Shown piece by piece: positions 34,046 to 42,981 of a stretch of 64,000 nt of DNA (the first letter of the stretch is position 1; the number at the start of each line of letters is the position of its first letter). A model generated the notes under the pieces. It saw nothing but the letters and a program-made list of their open reading frames with translations, was not told where the DNA came from and ran no database searches. The position numbers and the translations under genes were made by a program. This DNA is from JBCDCU01 sp039180865 (GTDB lineage Bacteria; Pseudomonadota; Alphaproteobacteria; Rhizobiales; JACESI01), in contig JBCDCZ010000003.1 in the NCBI GenBank assembly GCA_039180865.1, positions 1 through 64,000 of the forward strand, written 5' to 3'.

Positions 34046-34750
34046 TTAGTCTACCACCGAAAAAACGTCACCGGATGAGAGGTCTCTAATCTGAGAAACA
34101 GTCGCCCCATCCCAGTAATACGAGAAGTGCTTACCTTGTGTCGGAATGCCAGCTACATCCGGCCAAAACAGAGCAATCGCCATTCCCTCTGGATAGCGAA
34201 CGCTTTGATATACAAGCCCATCGGAATCCCCTGTCCGTAGACTAATCGCCAAAGCTTGTGACGCGCTGTAGTCTTCTGGCTCGTAAAGCGAGGGGAACTT
34301 TGACTTATCGATCACATCATGCAGGTCAGCGTCGACAGATCCGACAAGCTCTCGAAAATCTGAGGTCCATCCCGCCGCTTCGTCTGTCGCGGCCATAAAC
34401 TGCCCGTGATGATAAATTGTCTCAAAGAGCGCAACTTCGACAGAATCTCCGGCGTAGTAGACACCGAAGCTGCCGTCACTGAACCGGCTTGGACGATCCG
34501 TGGATGCGTGGGTGAATGGCGCCATCACTAAAGACGCGCCAGGACCAGAGACGCGCCGCCCAGTTGGCACAAGATCAAGCATACCAACTGTCTCCGCTAT
34601 ACGCGGGTTCGTCTTGCTTTCTGCCGATGCAATGGCTTCCCAATCAGCTGGATCGGCTATGTCTTCGAAAAGATCGATCGGTGGAAATCTGGAGCGGATA
34701 ATCCTGTGGGTTTTCGACCACGTCACCCGTTTCGTCGAAAGACTATCCAA
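34046..34750 (-). CDS. RES-domain toxin
   Basis: A 234-residue RES family protein. The core RPSRFSDGSFGVYYAGDSVE, then VALFETIYHHGQF, carries the family's conserved arginine, tyrosines and glutamates (about R89, Y98-Y99, E105, E110). A final DGLVYQSVRYPEG segment also fits. RES toxins such as MbcT and ParT use or break NAD. It begins 3 bases after the stop of the Xre/MbcA-type antitoxin upstream, the normal order. It is probably a plasmid-style stabilisation or abortive-infection module for the element. Confidence 0.87.
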   Translation of the reverse strand: MDSLSTKRVTWSKTHRIIRSRFPPIDLFEDIADPADWEAIASAESKTNPRIAETVGMLDLVPTGRRVSGPGASLVMAPFTHASTDRPSRFSDGSFGVYYAGDSVEVALFETIYHHGQFMAATDEAAGWTSDFRELVGSVDADLHDVIDKSKFPSLYEPEDYSASQALAISLRTGDSDGLVYQSVRYPEGMAIALFWPDVAGIPTQGKHFSYYWDGATVSQIRDLSSGDVFSVVD

Positions 34751-34753
34751 GGC

Positions 34754-35167
34754 CTAACCACCTCGAACACTGTCGAGATAATGTCGAACCCGCATGATAT
34801 CCGTTAGTTCTCCTCGCAACATGACATCTAGCGCTGAAGATCCGTCAAAGGCTTTGTTTGGTCGTTTTACCCAGCCATAGACGCGATCAACCTCTGAAAA
34901 AATGATCCGAAGCGCTTTGTGAACGCCCATCAAGTTAGAAAGGCGACTCTTTAGATCGCGAGGTATTCGGCCAAATTCACCTTTTTTCCAACGCGCCCAA
35001 GTGCGAAGAGATAAGCCCCCAAGCAGATCCGTGGCCTGAGCATCGGTCAACTCCCATTTTTCAAACAATTTTACAGTGGCACGGGCCATTGCTTCACCTT
35101 CCACATCGGTGATCTGTGGAACGGCTTCCTGGGAAGCTGTCTTTTCAACGAGTTGCAATTGTGGCAT
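34754..35167 (-). CDS. Xre/MbcA/ParS-type antitoxin
   Basis: A 137-residue protein from the ATG at 35167 (MPQLQLVEKTASQEAVPQIT). It has a helix-turn-helix part (LTDAQATDLLGGLSLRTWAR) and the C-terminal toxin-binding domain (LMGVHKALRIIFSEVDRVYG, then WVKRPNKAFDGSSALDVML). The FDGSSALDVML segment is the family signature (DUF2384). It blocks the RES active site and represses the operon. The frame is open to 35266, but a promoter lies inside that stretch, so the start at 35167 is preferred. Confidence 0.87.
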   Translation of the reverse strand: MPQLQLVEKTASQEAVPQITDVEGEAMARATVKLFEKWELTDAQATDLLGGLSLRTWARWKKGEFGRIPRDLKSRLSNLMGVHKALRIIFSEVDRVYGWVKRPNKAFDGSSALDVMLRGELTDIMRVRHYLDSVRGG

Positions 35168-35195
35168 AGCGGAACTCCAATCTGCCTTTTGGCAG

Positions 35196-35224
35196 AATAT
35201 AAGCAATTTATTGCCAATTTGCAA
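35196..35224 (-). promoter_or_regulatory. Promoter with inverted repeats before the antitoxin-toxin operon
   Basis: On the minus strand a TTGCAA box (35219-35224) and TATATT (35196-35201) are exactly 17 bases apart, 29 bases before the antitoxin ATG. The spacer contains TTGGCAATAAATTGC, and TTGGCA/TGCCAA half-sites flank the -10 box, so it could be the antitoxin operator. Confidence 0.6.
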
Positions 35225-35298
35225 ATTACTGCTAATACATATCAGTGACGCCAAAATGTTAGCCACTCACTTAGCAATAGCCTTCGAAAGAATTTGTA

Positions 35299-36627
35299 GT
35301 GATTGAATTTTTGTCGAATCGAGACCTGGCAATCATCATTTGGATGATCCCGGTCATTGGCCTCATCCTTTACAATGAAGGTACACGTGATGCGGCTTTG
35401 AAGGTTCTTCCGTTCTTAGTTGATCTAAACATCGTTTCGGTAGTTGGCATAGTTTTCCTGTACGTTGCAGGATGTTGTTGTGCCCTATGGCTGATAGGGT
35501 TCTGGGACCCAACTCTTCTAAAGGCGACTGTTCTTTGGACTTTCGGAAGCGGTGTTGTTGGCATTTTCAATCATGTCAACCAGCGGAGCTTAGACAATTT
35601 TTTCGTCAATGGGCTGCGCACCCAATTTGGCGTTATTGTGTTCGTCGAATATGTCGCTACCCTAAAATCCTTTTCCTTTTTATTCGAGCTGGTTTCTTTG
35701 CCAATTCTGACATTTCTGGCTGTCGTGCAGGGTGTGGCATCCCACAATAAGGACCATGCCGCCGTAGAGAATTTGATAATGAGCTTGTTTGCCGTTTTCG
35801 GTATCTATGCACTTTTATCTGGTATCTACATAATCTGGTCCGACCCCGATTTTTGGAGCATCACAACACTAAGAGACTTCCTTTTACCGATCATTCTCTC
35901 AGTGGCAATTCTCCCGTTATTTTATCTGCTAGCGACTTACGCCACTTTTCAGAGACGCTTTATTGGCATTGAGTACAAACTAAAATCTGTTGAACTGCAA
36001 AAAAGCGCAAAAGCATTAGCCATAAGGAACTACGCCCTTGATCTCGACGGGCTAGATCGCTGGTTTCATGAGCTTCAGATCCAAAATATTGAAACCCTTT
36101 CCGACCTCAAGTGTACCTTTAAACGTGTACGCCAACGGAGGAAAATCGAAAGCAATCCGCCCTTCATATCAGCGGAGCTTGGGTGGTCGCCGTTTGCAGC
36201 AATGAAATTTCCCGGACACGAGATGCTCTGTTGTAAACACTACCGGCAAGTTTGGGCGGACAGCCAGGATTGGTGCGCAGATTCTGAGCCGTTAAAGTTG
36301 GATGAGTCTCTGGTCGGAAACACGCTTTCATACCGCATCGAAGGAACGTCTGTTATTGCCACTCGGCTTAGCGTCAAATTAAACGTTTACAATAAATCGG
36401 AGGAAAAGCTCGCACTCCAGTGTTTCGCCGAGATAGCTGAGAACCTGATTCAAAATGCAGGTGTAAAGTCACCGATAGATCTCACCAAACATATACAATC
36501 TAGCAAAGACATTTCGTTTCAAGATCAGCTGATTACCCTAAGAATGGCTCGCTCAGATTGGACCGATTTAGATGCGTACGATCTATCAATCGATCTTATT
36601 CATAAGAACTACGACCCGTCGTACTAA
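35299..36627 (+). CDS. Six-helix membrane protein with large cytoplasmic domain, unknown
   Basis: A 442-residue protein from a GTG at 35299. The first 235 residues hold about six hydrophobic segments (WMIPVIGLILYNEG, VVGIVFLYVAGCCCALWLIG, ATVLWTFGSGVVGIF, SFLFELVSLPILTFLAVVQG, LFAVFGIYALLSGIYIIW, LPIILSVAILPLFYLLATYA). A soluble region of about 200 residues follows, mixed alpha/beta and including several cysteines. I recognise no enzyme motif. It is divergent from the RES/Xre pair and followed by a secreted unknown protein on the same strand. A membrane-sensor or defence role is possible but unproven. Confidence 0.6.
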   Translation: MIEFLSNRDLAIIIWMIPVIGLILYNEGTRDAALKVLPFLVDLNIVSVVGIVFLYVAGCCCALWLIGFWDPTLLKATVLWTFGSGVVGIFNHVNQRSLDNFFVNGLRTQFGVIVFVEYVATLKSFSFLFELVSLPILTFLAVVQGVASHNKDHAAVENLIMSLFAVFGIYALLSGIYIIWSDPDFWSITTLRDFLLPIILSVAILPLFYLLATYATFQRRFIGIEYKLKSVELQKSAKALAIRNYALDLDGLDRWFHELQIQNIETLSDLKCTFKRVRQRRKIESNPPFISAELGWSPFAAMKFPGHEMLCCKHYRQVWADSQDWCADSEPLKLDESLVGNTLSYRIEGTSVIATRLSVKLNVYNKSEEKLALQCFAEIAENLIQNAGVKSPIDLTKHIQSSKDISFQDQLITLRMARSDWTDLDAYDLSIDLIHKNYDPSY

Positions 36628-36767
36628 GCCATTTCCAAACAGCGATCGACATCTATAAATGTCGAGGTCACTTTGGATAGGCCGTATAACGTATTGCGTA
36701 ACACATGATTTTTCCTGCTTACTGTAGGCAGTAAACTTACCTTTGTTTTATTCCCAGGAACCACGCT

Positions 36768-37544
36768 ATGCGTAAATGTTTAAGCTATACCAGAGACATT
36801 GGTTCAAAAATATTTATCAAGACATCACTTATTTTTTTTCTTTTTTTATTACAGTTTTCCATATCCAACGCACCTGTTGCGCTTGAAAGAAAGCAACTTG
36901 ATGAAATAAAGAAATTCGCTAAAGAATTGTGCGGCGATTATTATAAGAAGTCGTCTGCAAAGAAGCTGGATCTAGATGCAAATGCTTCTGCTAGAATCTC
37001 GGGACTGTTCTCGAGGCTGGCCCAAATTGGTCTTGGTGGCGCAGCTGCTATCGACACGAACGAAACAATAGGCGTGCTCCAAAAAGACGCTGCTAGCGAA
37101 ATAAGCGACATACGTGACTGTCGAGAAAAAATATGGGACGATTTAAAAGGTATTGTATTGGCAAATACTTCGCCAGGGTCAGCAGTTCAGCAAGCTCGCC
37201 CTTGCCTTCAATACCGGGTGGGCCGAATCGACAATGTGGCTTGTGACGGGAACACCGCAAACGGCTATTATTGGCATAAAATTAGACGATTTGGACGTTA
37301 TCCCTCGCACGGGTTTAAGCCTGCTGACGGTGCCAGAGATCTAACTTGCGGGCCGGATACAGTTGGTATAGTCGGTCGCAGCTTTCGTTTTCCGCCAGCG
37401 CATCCACACTTTTTGGGGCCGATAAGAAATGTTTTGAATCCAAATCCAGGAAACCCACCAAATGAATGGGTTCCCGACGACTGTCTCGGACACGGCAAAT
37501 CGATTTGTGGTATGTTTGATTTTGAGTGCCGAAGACAAGGCTGA
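36768..37544 (+). CDS. Exported cysteine-containing protein, unknown
   Basis: A 258-residue protein with a signal or anchor segment (IFIKTSLIFFLFLLQFSISN), a helical region (KQLDEIKKFAKELCGDYYKK, IGLGGAAAIDTNETIGVLQK) and a C-terminal proline-, glycine- and cysteine-rich region (GYYWHKIRRFGRYPSHGF, NPNPGNPPNEWVPDD, CGMFDFECRRQG). The cysteines suggest disulfides in the periplasm. No family is recognised. It lies 140 bases after the six-helix membrane protein and converges with the DUF5681 gene. Confidence 0.55.
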   Translation: MRKCLSYTRDIGSKIFIKTSLIFFLFLLQFSISNAPVALERKQLDEIKKFAKELCGDYYKKSSAKKLDLDANASARISGLFSRLAQIGLGGAAAIDTNETIGVLQKDAASEISDIRDCREKIWDDLKGIVLANTSPGSAVQQARPCLQYRVGRIDNVACDGNTANGYYWHKIRRFGRYPSHGFKPADGARDLTCGPDTVGIVGRSFRFPPAHPHFLGPIRNVLNPNPGNPPNEWVPDDCLGHGKSICGMFDFECRRQG

Positions 37545-37579
37545 TTGGTCCTTTCCCCCAAAAGCATCTTTGAATTCTC

Positions 37580-37942
37580 TCAGTAAGCAGGATCTAGCTT
37601 CTGGGGTGCACCAGTTCCCTGGTGATTTGGACGAACAACCTTAAACACGACCTGGCTGGGTCCATTGTCATGGTCATCAGGCCCGGTCAACTGGTGAGGC
37701 AGAACCTTCCCGAGAAGCGTCATGAACGGCCCGGGATTCTCGGTCGCTTGTTGCTTCAGATATGTGACAAGCCCTTCTTCTCCACCACCACCGGCCTCTT
37801 GCGCAGCTTTCAGGATCGCATCCTTTAGTAAGGCGGTACTTTTGTTAGGCACTCCCTTAGGACGCCCCTTCGGATTACCTGACTGACCTTTTTGAAAGCC
37901 GCCGCTCCTTTGCTTTTGATTGTTTTTTGCAGGTTTTTCCAT
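37580..37942 (-). CDS. DUF5681-domain phage protein
   Basis: A 120-residue basic protein with the DUF5681 signature FQKGQSGNPKGRPKGVPNKS at about 16-35, followed by helices (LLKDAILKAAQEAG, GPFMTLLGKVLPHQL). In phages this protein usually sits just before the large terminase and may act as a packaging helper or small terminase. Here the next gene on that side is convergent cargo, so the phage block ends at this gene. It is 1 base from the gene at 37944. Confidence 0.75.
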   Translation of the reverse strand: MEKPAKNNQKQRSGGFQKGQSGNPKGRPKGVPNKSTALLKDAILKAAQEAGGGGEEGLVTYLKQQATENPGPFMTLLGKVLPHQLTGPDDHDNGPSQVVFKVVRPNHQGTGAPQKLDPAY

Positions 37943-37943
37943 C

Positions 37944-38312
37944 TCAATTCACCCGATGTTTCGTGCCGAGGAAGATTTCACCGGAAAGTCCGGTTCTTTC
38001 TTCAAGTGCCGTCATAATGCGTCTTGAATAAGCCACGATGTAGAGTGTTGCCTGCATGGCATCTTCTGTTCCAAGCTCTTCTTTGACATCCTCTAAACTG
38101 GTCGACACCTGCCAGATTGCCGAAATCAGTGCCAAAAGATCCTCGTCGGTTTTGACATCGGACTTTGCGAGAAGCAGTGCCGCCTCAACTAAGTCTTGAG
38201 CATCGACAAGCTCACCGCGCCTACTGATTTCAATGAGCCGTGATATCTCAAGGCCCTGCTCGTAGGCACTGATGTTTCCAGCAGATTGCTCAGCGTGCTT
38301 ATGATCACTCAT
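37944..38312 (-). CDS. Hypothetical phage-block protein
   Basis: A 122-residue acidic, mostly helical protein (starts MSDHKHAEQSAGNISAYEQG, with LVEAALLLAKSDVKTDEDLL). Its start overlaps the stop of the 673-residue protein as ATGA (38309-38312), and it is followed directly by DUF5681. No domain is recognised. A structural-module accessory role is inferred from position. Confidence 0.6.
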   Translation of the reverse strand: MSDHKHAEQSAGNISAYEQGLEISRLIEISRRGELVDAQDLVEAALLLAKSDVKTDEDLLALISAIWQVSTSLEDVKEELGTEDAMQATLYIVAYSRRIMTALEERTGLSGEIFLGTKHRVN

Positions 38313-40330
38313 CGGTTTACTCCTGCTCCCAATTGTCGTGCGAGATATCTGGAGAGTTCGGTCCTGAGCGCAGGGTCAGTTGCAGGAGCGCGACTGAGAA
38401 ATTCCGGCACCTTTTTACCCATCAAGATCCCCGCCAACATATCTGCGTTTTGGTCGTTAATACCGCGTGCCCGATTGCCGATTGTCTGTCCCGCCCTGAC
38501 GATTGGATTTGTGTACTGGCCGCGTCCGACATCAATGGCGGTATCGATTATCTCACCCGCTGCAATGTTACCTGAGCTGATCGCGTTGCGGTTCGTCTTC
38601 GAACCGGTGTTGATCTGATTAAAAGTCTGATTGGCTGTTCTCTCCGCATTCATGGAATTGGCAAAACGAGCGAAATCTTCTTCGCTATCGAAAACAACCC
38701 GGAGAACATCGCGTTTGTTACCGTTCCAAATGCTTCGGGTAGAGTCAGCCGTAAGACTCCCGATATTGCCCAATCGCTTCTGGAGATCGCGAGCGATACC
38801 AATGCGAAACATCTGTTTCTCTGCATCGCTGAATTCACCGAAAGCTTTCTTCGTGATTTCGAAATCGGCAGTCAGCGCTTTCCTGCCCTTCTCCAGGGCA
38901 CTCTTCAGGCTCAATTCATCGGAGAACACACGGCGGGCTTGAGCGTATTCCGGTATAAGCAAATCGAGCTCAGCCAACAAGTCTCGTCGCAGATTGTCAT
39001 ATGCACGTCCGAGACGGGTCAGACCGCCACCAGCGCCCTTCCCGACCTCTCGTTCGATTAAATCATCCAAGCCTTCCTTCACCAAGTCGAACGCTTGGAG
39101 CTCCGGTAAATCCTCGAAATCGATACCATTAGCCTTCGCAAGCTTGCGTGCAATTGCTTCCGCCTGTTCGGGAATGCGTTTGGAAATTGCCTTTAGGGTA
39201 TCAGACTTCGGCAGTGTCTTTGCGAAGGCCCGTTCGTAGTATGGCGCCGCGACCGTCTTCAGACGGGCAGTTACATCATCCAACGTACCGAAATAGGTCG
39301 ACGGATCACCAAGAAGATTGCTTACCTCCCTCCCGATACGGTCTATCTGCCCTGCCTGCCTGTCGACAGTGGTCTCGACAAGCTTTTGAGCGCCCTTCCC
39401 TCCTCGATCGGCAACCGCGCGTCCAAGGCGCCCCCCAGCGTCACCAAGTGCATCGATAAAGCGTGCTTCATCACCTAAAGAAGAATTCTGCAACCCATCT
39501 AAACGGGCGATCAGGTCATCTATGCTGTCGCCGCCTTCACGGACGGCTTGTTGAATGAGATTTTGCGGAACAGACTTTGCGGGCTTTCCAGCAAGGTTCA
39601 TAAATGTCGAGCCTGCGCTTCGGAGTGCAGAAGCTCCAGCAGACGCGGCAGACAGAACAGGTGCTGCCGCTGCACCGGTTGCAGCACCTAAAACAGTGCC
39701 TTGGGCAGTATCCTGAAAATTCTGGCTGAGGTCACCTTCGGAATCTCCGGCAGACACAGCGCCGCCGTACAGCCCTCCGGCTTTTGCACCGCTCCACATT
39801 CGCTCAAGAAAAGTCGGAGCTTGCTGAGCAGCATTTACAGCCCCGGCAGCCGCTTTCGGTGCTTGTGTTATTCCCCCGAGACCGGAAACTTCACCGGCCA
39901 TGGTTGCAATAGGTGATCGTTGCTCGGCGCGGTGGTCAAGCTCGCGCTGTGCCGCGAGTTCTTGCTTGTAAGTCTCTGTAAAGCCCTGTCCCGTCCGAAA
40001 TGCCTGAACGGGCGTTCCAATTGCCGCTGCAATCTCATCATTAAAGCGGGCAAGGAACCCACGTTCCGCCCCTCTGGTGGCATCCTGAAACGTGCCCAAG
40101 GGACCACCACGAAACTGGGAAGCTTCAAGCTGGTCCGCACGGTGTTTTATGGCTGCCGCGCTTTCTGGCGGAACCTCGACACCATGCATCATGAACGGCT
40201 TCGAATTCGACGCGTCTATGTTTGAAAGGACAGCATCAAGATCATACCCGCCAATAACAGTGCGATTTGAGCGCGCCTTATTCTGAGCGCTCAGTGCATC
40301 AATTTGGTTCAGAGTTTGGTCGAGATCCAT
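38309..40330 (-). CDS. Large phage ejection/internal-virion-like protein
   Basis: A 673-residue protein. It has a polar start (MDLDQTLNQIDALSAQNKAR), an alanine- and glycine-rich middle (GAATGAAAAPVLSAASAGAS) that could be membrane-active, and long helical parts toward the end (LLAELDLLIPEYAQARRVFS). Large proteins of this kind beside lysozyme-like virion proteins are the ejection proteins of podovirus-like phages. It follows the 822-residue protein with a 2-base gap. The assignment is by composition and context, not a firm domain match. Confidence 0.55.
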   Translation of the reverse strand: MDLDQTLNQIDALSAQNKARSNRTVIGGYDLDAVLSNIDASNSKPFMMHGVEVPPESAAAIKHRADQLEASQFRGGPLGTFQDATRGAERGFLARFNDEIAAAIGTPVQAFRTGQGFTETYKQELAAQRELDHRAEQRSPIATMAGEVSGLGGITQAPKAAAGAVNAAQQAPTFLERMWSGAKAGGLYGGAVSAGDSEGDLSQNFQDTAQGTVLGAATGAAAAPVLSAASAGASALRSAGSTFMNLAGKPAKSVPQNLIQQAVREGGDSIDDLIARLDGLQNSSLGDEARFIDALGDAGGRLGRAVADRGGKGAQKLVETTVDRQAGQIDRIGREVSNLLGDPSTYFGTLDDVTARLKTVAAPYYERAFAKTLPKSDTLKAISKRIPEQAEAIARKLAKANGIDFEDLPELQAFDLVKEGLDDLIEREVGKGAGGGLTRLGRAYDNLRRDLLAELDLLIPEYAQARRVFSDELSLKSALEKGRKALTADFEITKKAFGEFSDAEKQMFRIGIARDLQKRLGNIGSLTADSTRSIWNGNKRDVLRVVFDSEEDFARFANSMNAERTANQTFNQINTGSKTNRNAISSGNIAAGEIIDTAIDVGRGQYTNPIVRAGQTIGNRARGINDQNADMLAGILMGKKVPEFLSRAPATDPALRTELSRYLARQLGAGVNR

Positions 40331-40332
40331 TT

Positions 40333-42801
40333 TTACAACCCCGTTACATCGATGTTTCTCTGGCGAAGCTTTTCAAGGATTGCTGCCCGTTGCGCCGGGT
40401 CGCTAGCTATCGCCGCTCGAGCCGCCTCCCGCGCGTTTTGATGAAGCTGGCTCAGTTCGGCGCTTTGGTTTCGGTTAGAAGCAGCCGGAACGTTCGGCTC
40501 ATTCGGCAGAAAAGTGTTTAAATCGAAGTCGGGGTCTAAAACACCAATGGGAGCGGCCTCAAAGACGACGTTCCCGGCTTCGAAGCCCTGTTGCTCCGCG
40601 AAGTTCGAAAAGCGGCGATTAGTAAGGCCGTGAATTTCAGCTGCGCCGCTGTACAACTTACCAGCGCGATTTACAAAATCCCGACGCTGTTGGTTCGAAA
40701 GGCGCTGCCCGCTGAGCACCTGGTTGACGCTGGATTGAATGCGCTGACCGAATGAACCTGCAGCTGCTGCCGTCGCAAATTCTGATTCTCGCACGACAGA
40801 GGACGGATCCAAAACTTTCATGAAATTGAAAATGAGGGCCATATCACCCGCCGCAGATGGTTCGTGAGCGCTACTCAACACCCGTTGATAAGCCTGGGTC
40901 TGATCGCGAAAACTCTTAACGGTGTTGATCCCGTCGTATTCCTTTCTCAAATCCTGCTGAGTTTTGAAATCAGGCCCGACTTCCACATCCGGGAGAACCC
41001 GCTCGCCGGTGTCGGTGTAGTACGAGAAGCCATCAGCGCCTTTGAGTATGCTCCGCTCTTCCGGCCTATCGAGATCGCGCCGGAGCTTTTGATTGCCAAG
41101 CCTCGCAGCTTCGATTTGCTGAAGACGCAATGGGTCGTTTTGCTGCTGTTGCTCTTTGTAGACCTGCAGACCAACTTGTGTGTCACTGTCTGAAACACGA
41201 GGATCGGTCAAGAATTTGACAAGCGCTTCTTGGGTGATTTGACGGCCTTGATGTGCAGGCTGCTGTGTTGCTGTGGGAGTAGCCTCGACATGCGGAGCGG
41301 CAACCAGTTCGCCAGTCAGTGCCCTGGACACCTCGTTGGGTTGAGCATCGAACCCACCTGAAGAAGCCTCGGACGTTGCGAGATCACGGCTGCCCTGCAA
41401 CAGTTGAGCCGTAAACGAAGTCGGTTGAGTGTCTGACGATGGTGGCAACTGCGCGATTATTGGTTGCTGAGACTGACCGCCGTCGGCGGTATCAGTCTGT
41501 CCAAATTCAAGAGAAGACCGGACCCGCTTATCGATCCGATTTAACAGACCACGCTCATTTCCTCGACCCACGCCAGAGAGATAAGTGCGAAAATCACCTT
41601 GAAGGTTATCCCGCATTGATTGCGCTGCAAGCTCAATGAATTCTTCTGGAGAGTTCCCTTGCGCACCAGCCCGGAAGTGTTTTTTTACGATGCTCGGTCC
41701 ATATTGAACTGTCGCGTCAGTTATGAAGCTCTGCACACGCGGGTCACCTGCAAAACGGTCGCCGCCTACTTCCGAAAGGCTCGTTTGAGCCCGAGGTCCA
41801 ACCGTTCCAGAGAGATTTCGAACTTGAGCAGCGACAAAAGCCTGACCATATTTTTCGGCAGCTTCCCTCCACTGATTATCAAACTCTGGCGATCCGGGGC
41901 GAGCTGTTAGGCCAAATTCAGGATTGGCACTTGCGAATTCTCCGACAGAACCACCTCCCGCACTTTTGCCAAAACCAGAATTTAGACCCAATGCGCCATA
42001 AGAACGGCTGCCGCCGGTATCTGTAAAAATTTGCGACGAAGCAGCCAGAAGGTCGCTTGTCCCAGTTTCAAAAGCCGCAGTGTTCCTTGCAAAGGCAAGG
42101 GCATTATCATCGACGGATTCTAAGTCTGGTCGGAACGCCGATTGTATCGCAGCCGGCTTCTCCGACGCCCCGTTAGTTTGAATTGGAACCGGCCCTTGTG
42201 GTGAAGGGGCCGCAGTTTCATTGCGATCAGGATTTTGGATCGGGCGCGGATTTGGAGATAACCCGGCCTCTGCGCCTCTTTGAATCGGTCGACTTCCGGG
42301 AGTAAATCCAAGCGCGTCATGTATCGGACTTGGTTCTGCAACTGTCGCGAGCGGAGATGTGCCTCCACTTGGCGATTCAAAACCGCCAAGAATGGATGAA
42401 AGAAGATTTCTGCGCCCTCCCTGCTCCGATCCCGAAGCTTCCGAACGATCAATATTCGAAGGCCCTGCACCTGACAAAGCGCGCGCAGTCTCGTTGCTTC
42501 CAGATTGTGCAGGTGTTGATCCGCCGCCAAGGAAATCGTTGAGAATGCCTGAACTTTGCGTATTGAGGTCGTTTTCAAATCTCGATACCCGGCGATTGGC
42601 GATGCCTTTGCCAATTCCGCTCAACAGCGCATAGATGCCTTCGCCTGTTGTCCTTGGCACACCACTGGGACCGCCAAAAGAATCCGCTATTGCGCGCGCT
42701 TTCTTCAGGTCGTCATAGGTCGCATGCGGCGTCGATAGACCGAATATGAATGATTTTTTCACCGGTTCGTCTCCCGGCGCGCTCCTGACCTTGATCGGCA
42801 T
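40333..42801 (-). CDS. Very large internal-virion-like protein with possible lysozyme-like region
   Basis: An 822-residue protein from the ATG at 42801. The first 250 residues are low-complexity, rich in S, P, G and N. Residues about 245-400 resemble a lysozyme/transglycosylase-like domain (ALAFARNTAAFETGTSDLLA, GGSRSYGALGLNSGFGKSAG, FVAAQVRNLSGTVGPRAQTS), with an early glutamate (AAFETG) as possible catalyst. The rest is helical. Such proteins enter the cell with phage DNA. The frame extends to 42966, but that part overlaps non-family sequence and no ribosome site is clear. Translation continues into the 673-residue gene. Confidence 0.55.
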   Translation of the reverse strand: MPIKVRSAPGDEPVKKSFIFGLSTPHATYDDLKKARAIADSFGGPSGVPRTTGEGIYALLSGIGKGIANRRVSRFENDLNTQSSGILNDFLGGGSTPAQSGSNETARALSGAGPSNIDRSEASGSEQGGRRNLLSSILGGFESPSGGTSPLATVAEPSPIHDALGFTPGSRPIQRGAEAGLSPNPRPIQNPDRNETAAPSPQGPVPIQTNGASEKPAAIQSAFRPDLESVDDNALAFARNTAAFETGTSDLLAASSQIFTDTGGSRSYGALGLNSGFGKSAGGGSVGEFASANPEFGLTARPGSPEFDNQWREAAEKYGQAFVAAQVRNLSGTVGPRAQTSLSEVGGDRFAGDPRVQSFITDATVQYGPSIVKKHFRAGAQGNSPEEFIELAAQSMRDNLQGDFRTYLSGVGRGNERGLLNRIDKRVRSSLEFGQTDTADGGQSQQPIIAQLPPSSDTQPTSFTAQLLQGSRDLATSEASSGGFDAQPNEVSRALTGELVAAPHVEATPTATQQPAHQGRQITQEALVKFLTDPRVSDSDTQVGLQVYKEQQQQNDPLRLQQIEAARLGNQKLRRDLDRPEERSILKGADGFSYYTDTGERVLPDVEVGPDFKTQQDLRKEYDGINTVKSFRDQTQAYQRVLSSAHEPSAAGDMALIFNFMKVLDPSSVVRESEFATAAAAGSFGQRIQSSVNQVLSGQRLSNQQRRDFVNRAGKLYSGAAEIHGLTNRRFSNFAEQQGFEAGNVVFEAAPIGVLDPDFDLNTFLPNEPNVPAASNRNQSAELSQLHQNAREAARAAIASDPAQRAAILEKLRQRNIDVTGL

Positions 42802-42981
42802 TTTAGCGCGGTAATTGTTTGTTTTTTGGGTTTGGAATTTCGCTGCAAATTTACTTATTGCGGCGTCGCTCTGTGACAGCGAAGTGCGCGATTTGATGGC
42901 GCTTAAACGGATATTTGATGATCCGTATTCCGTACAAAAGTATCTGATTTGCTCACTTGAGCGCAAGCGAAATCAGCGGCT

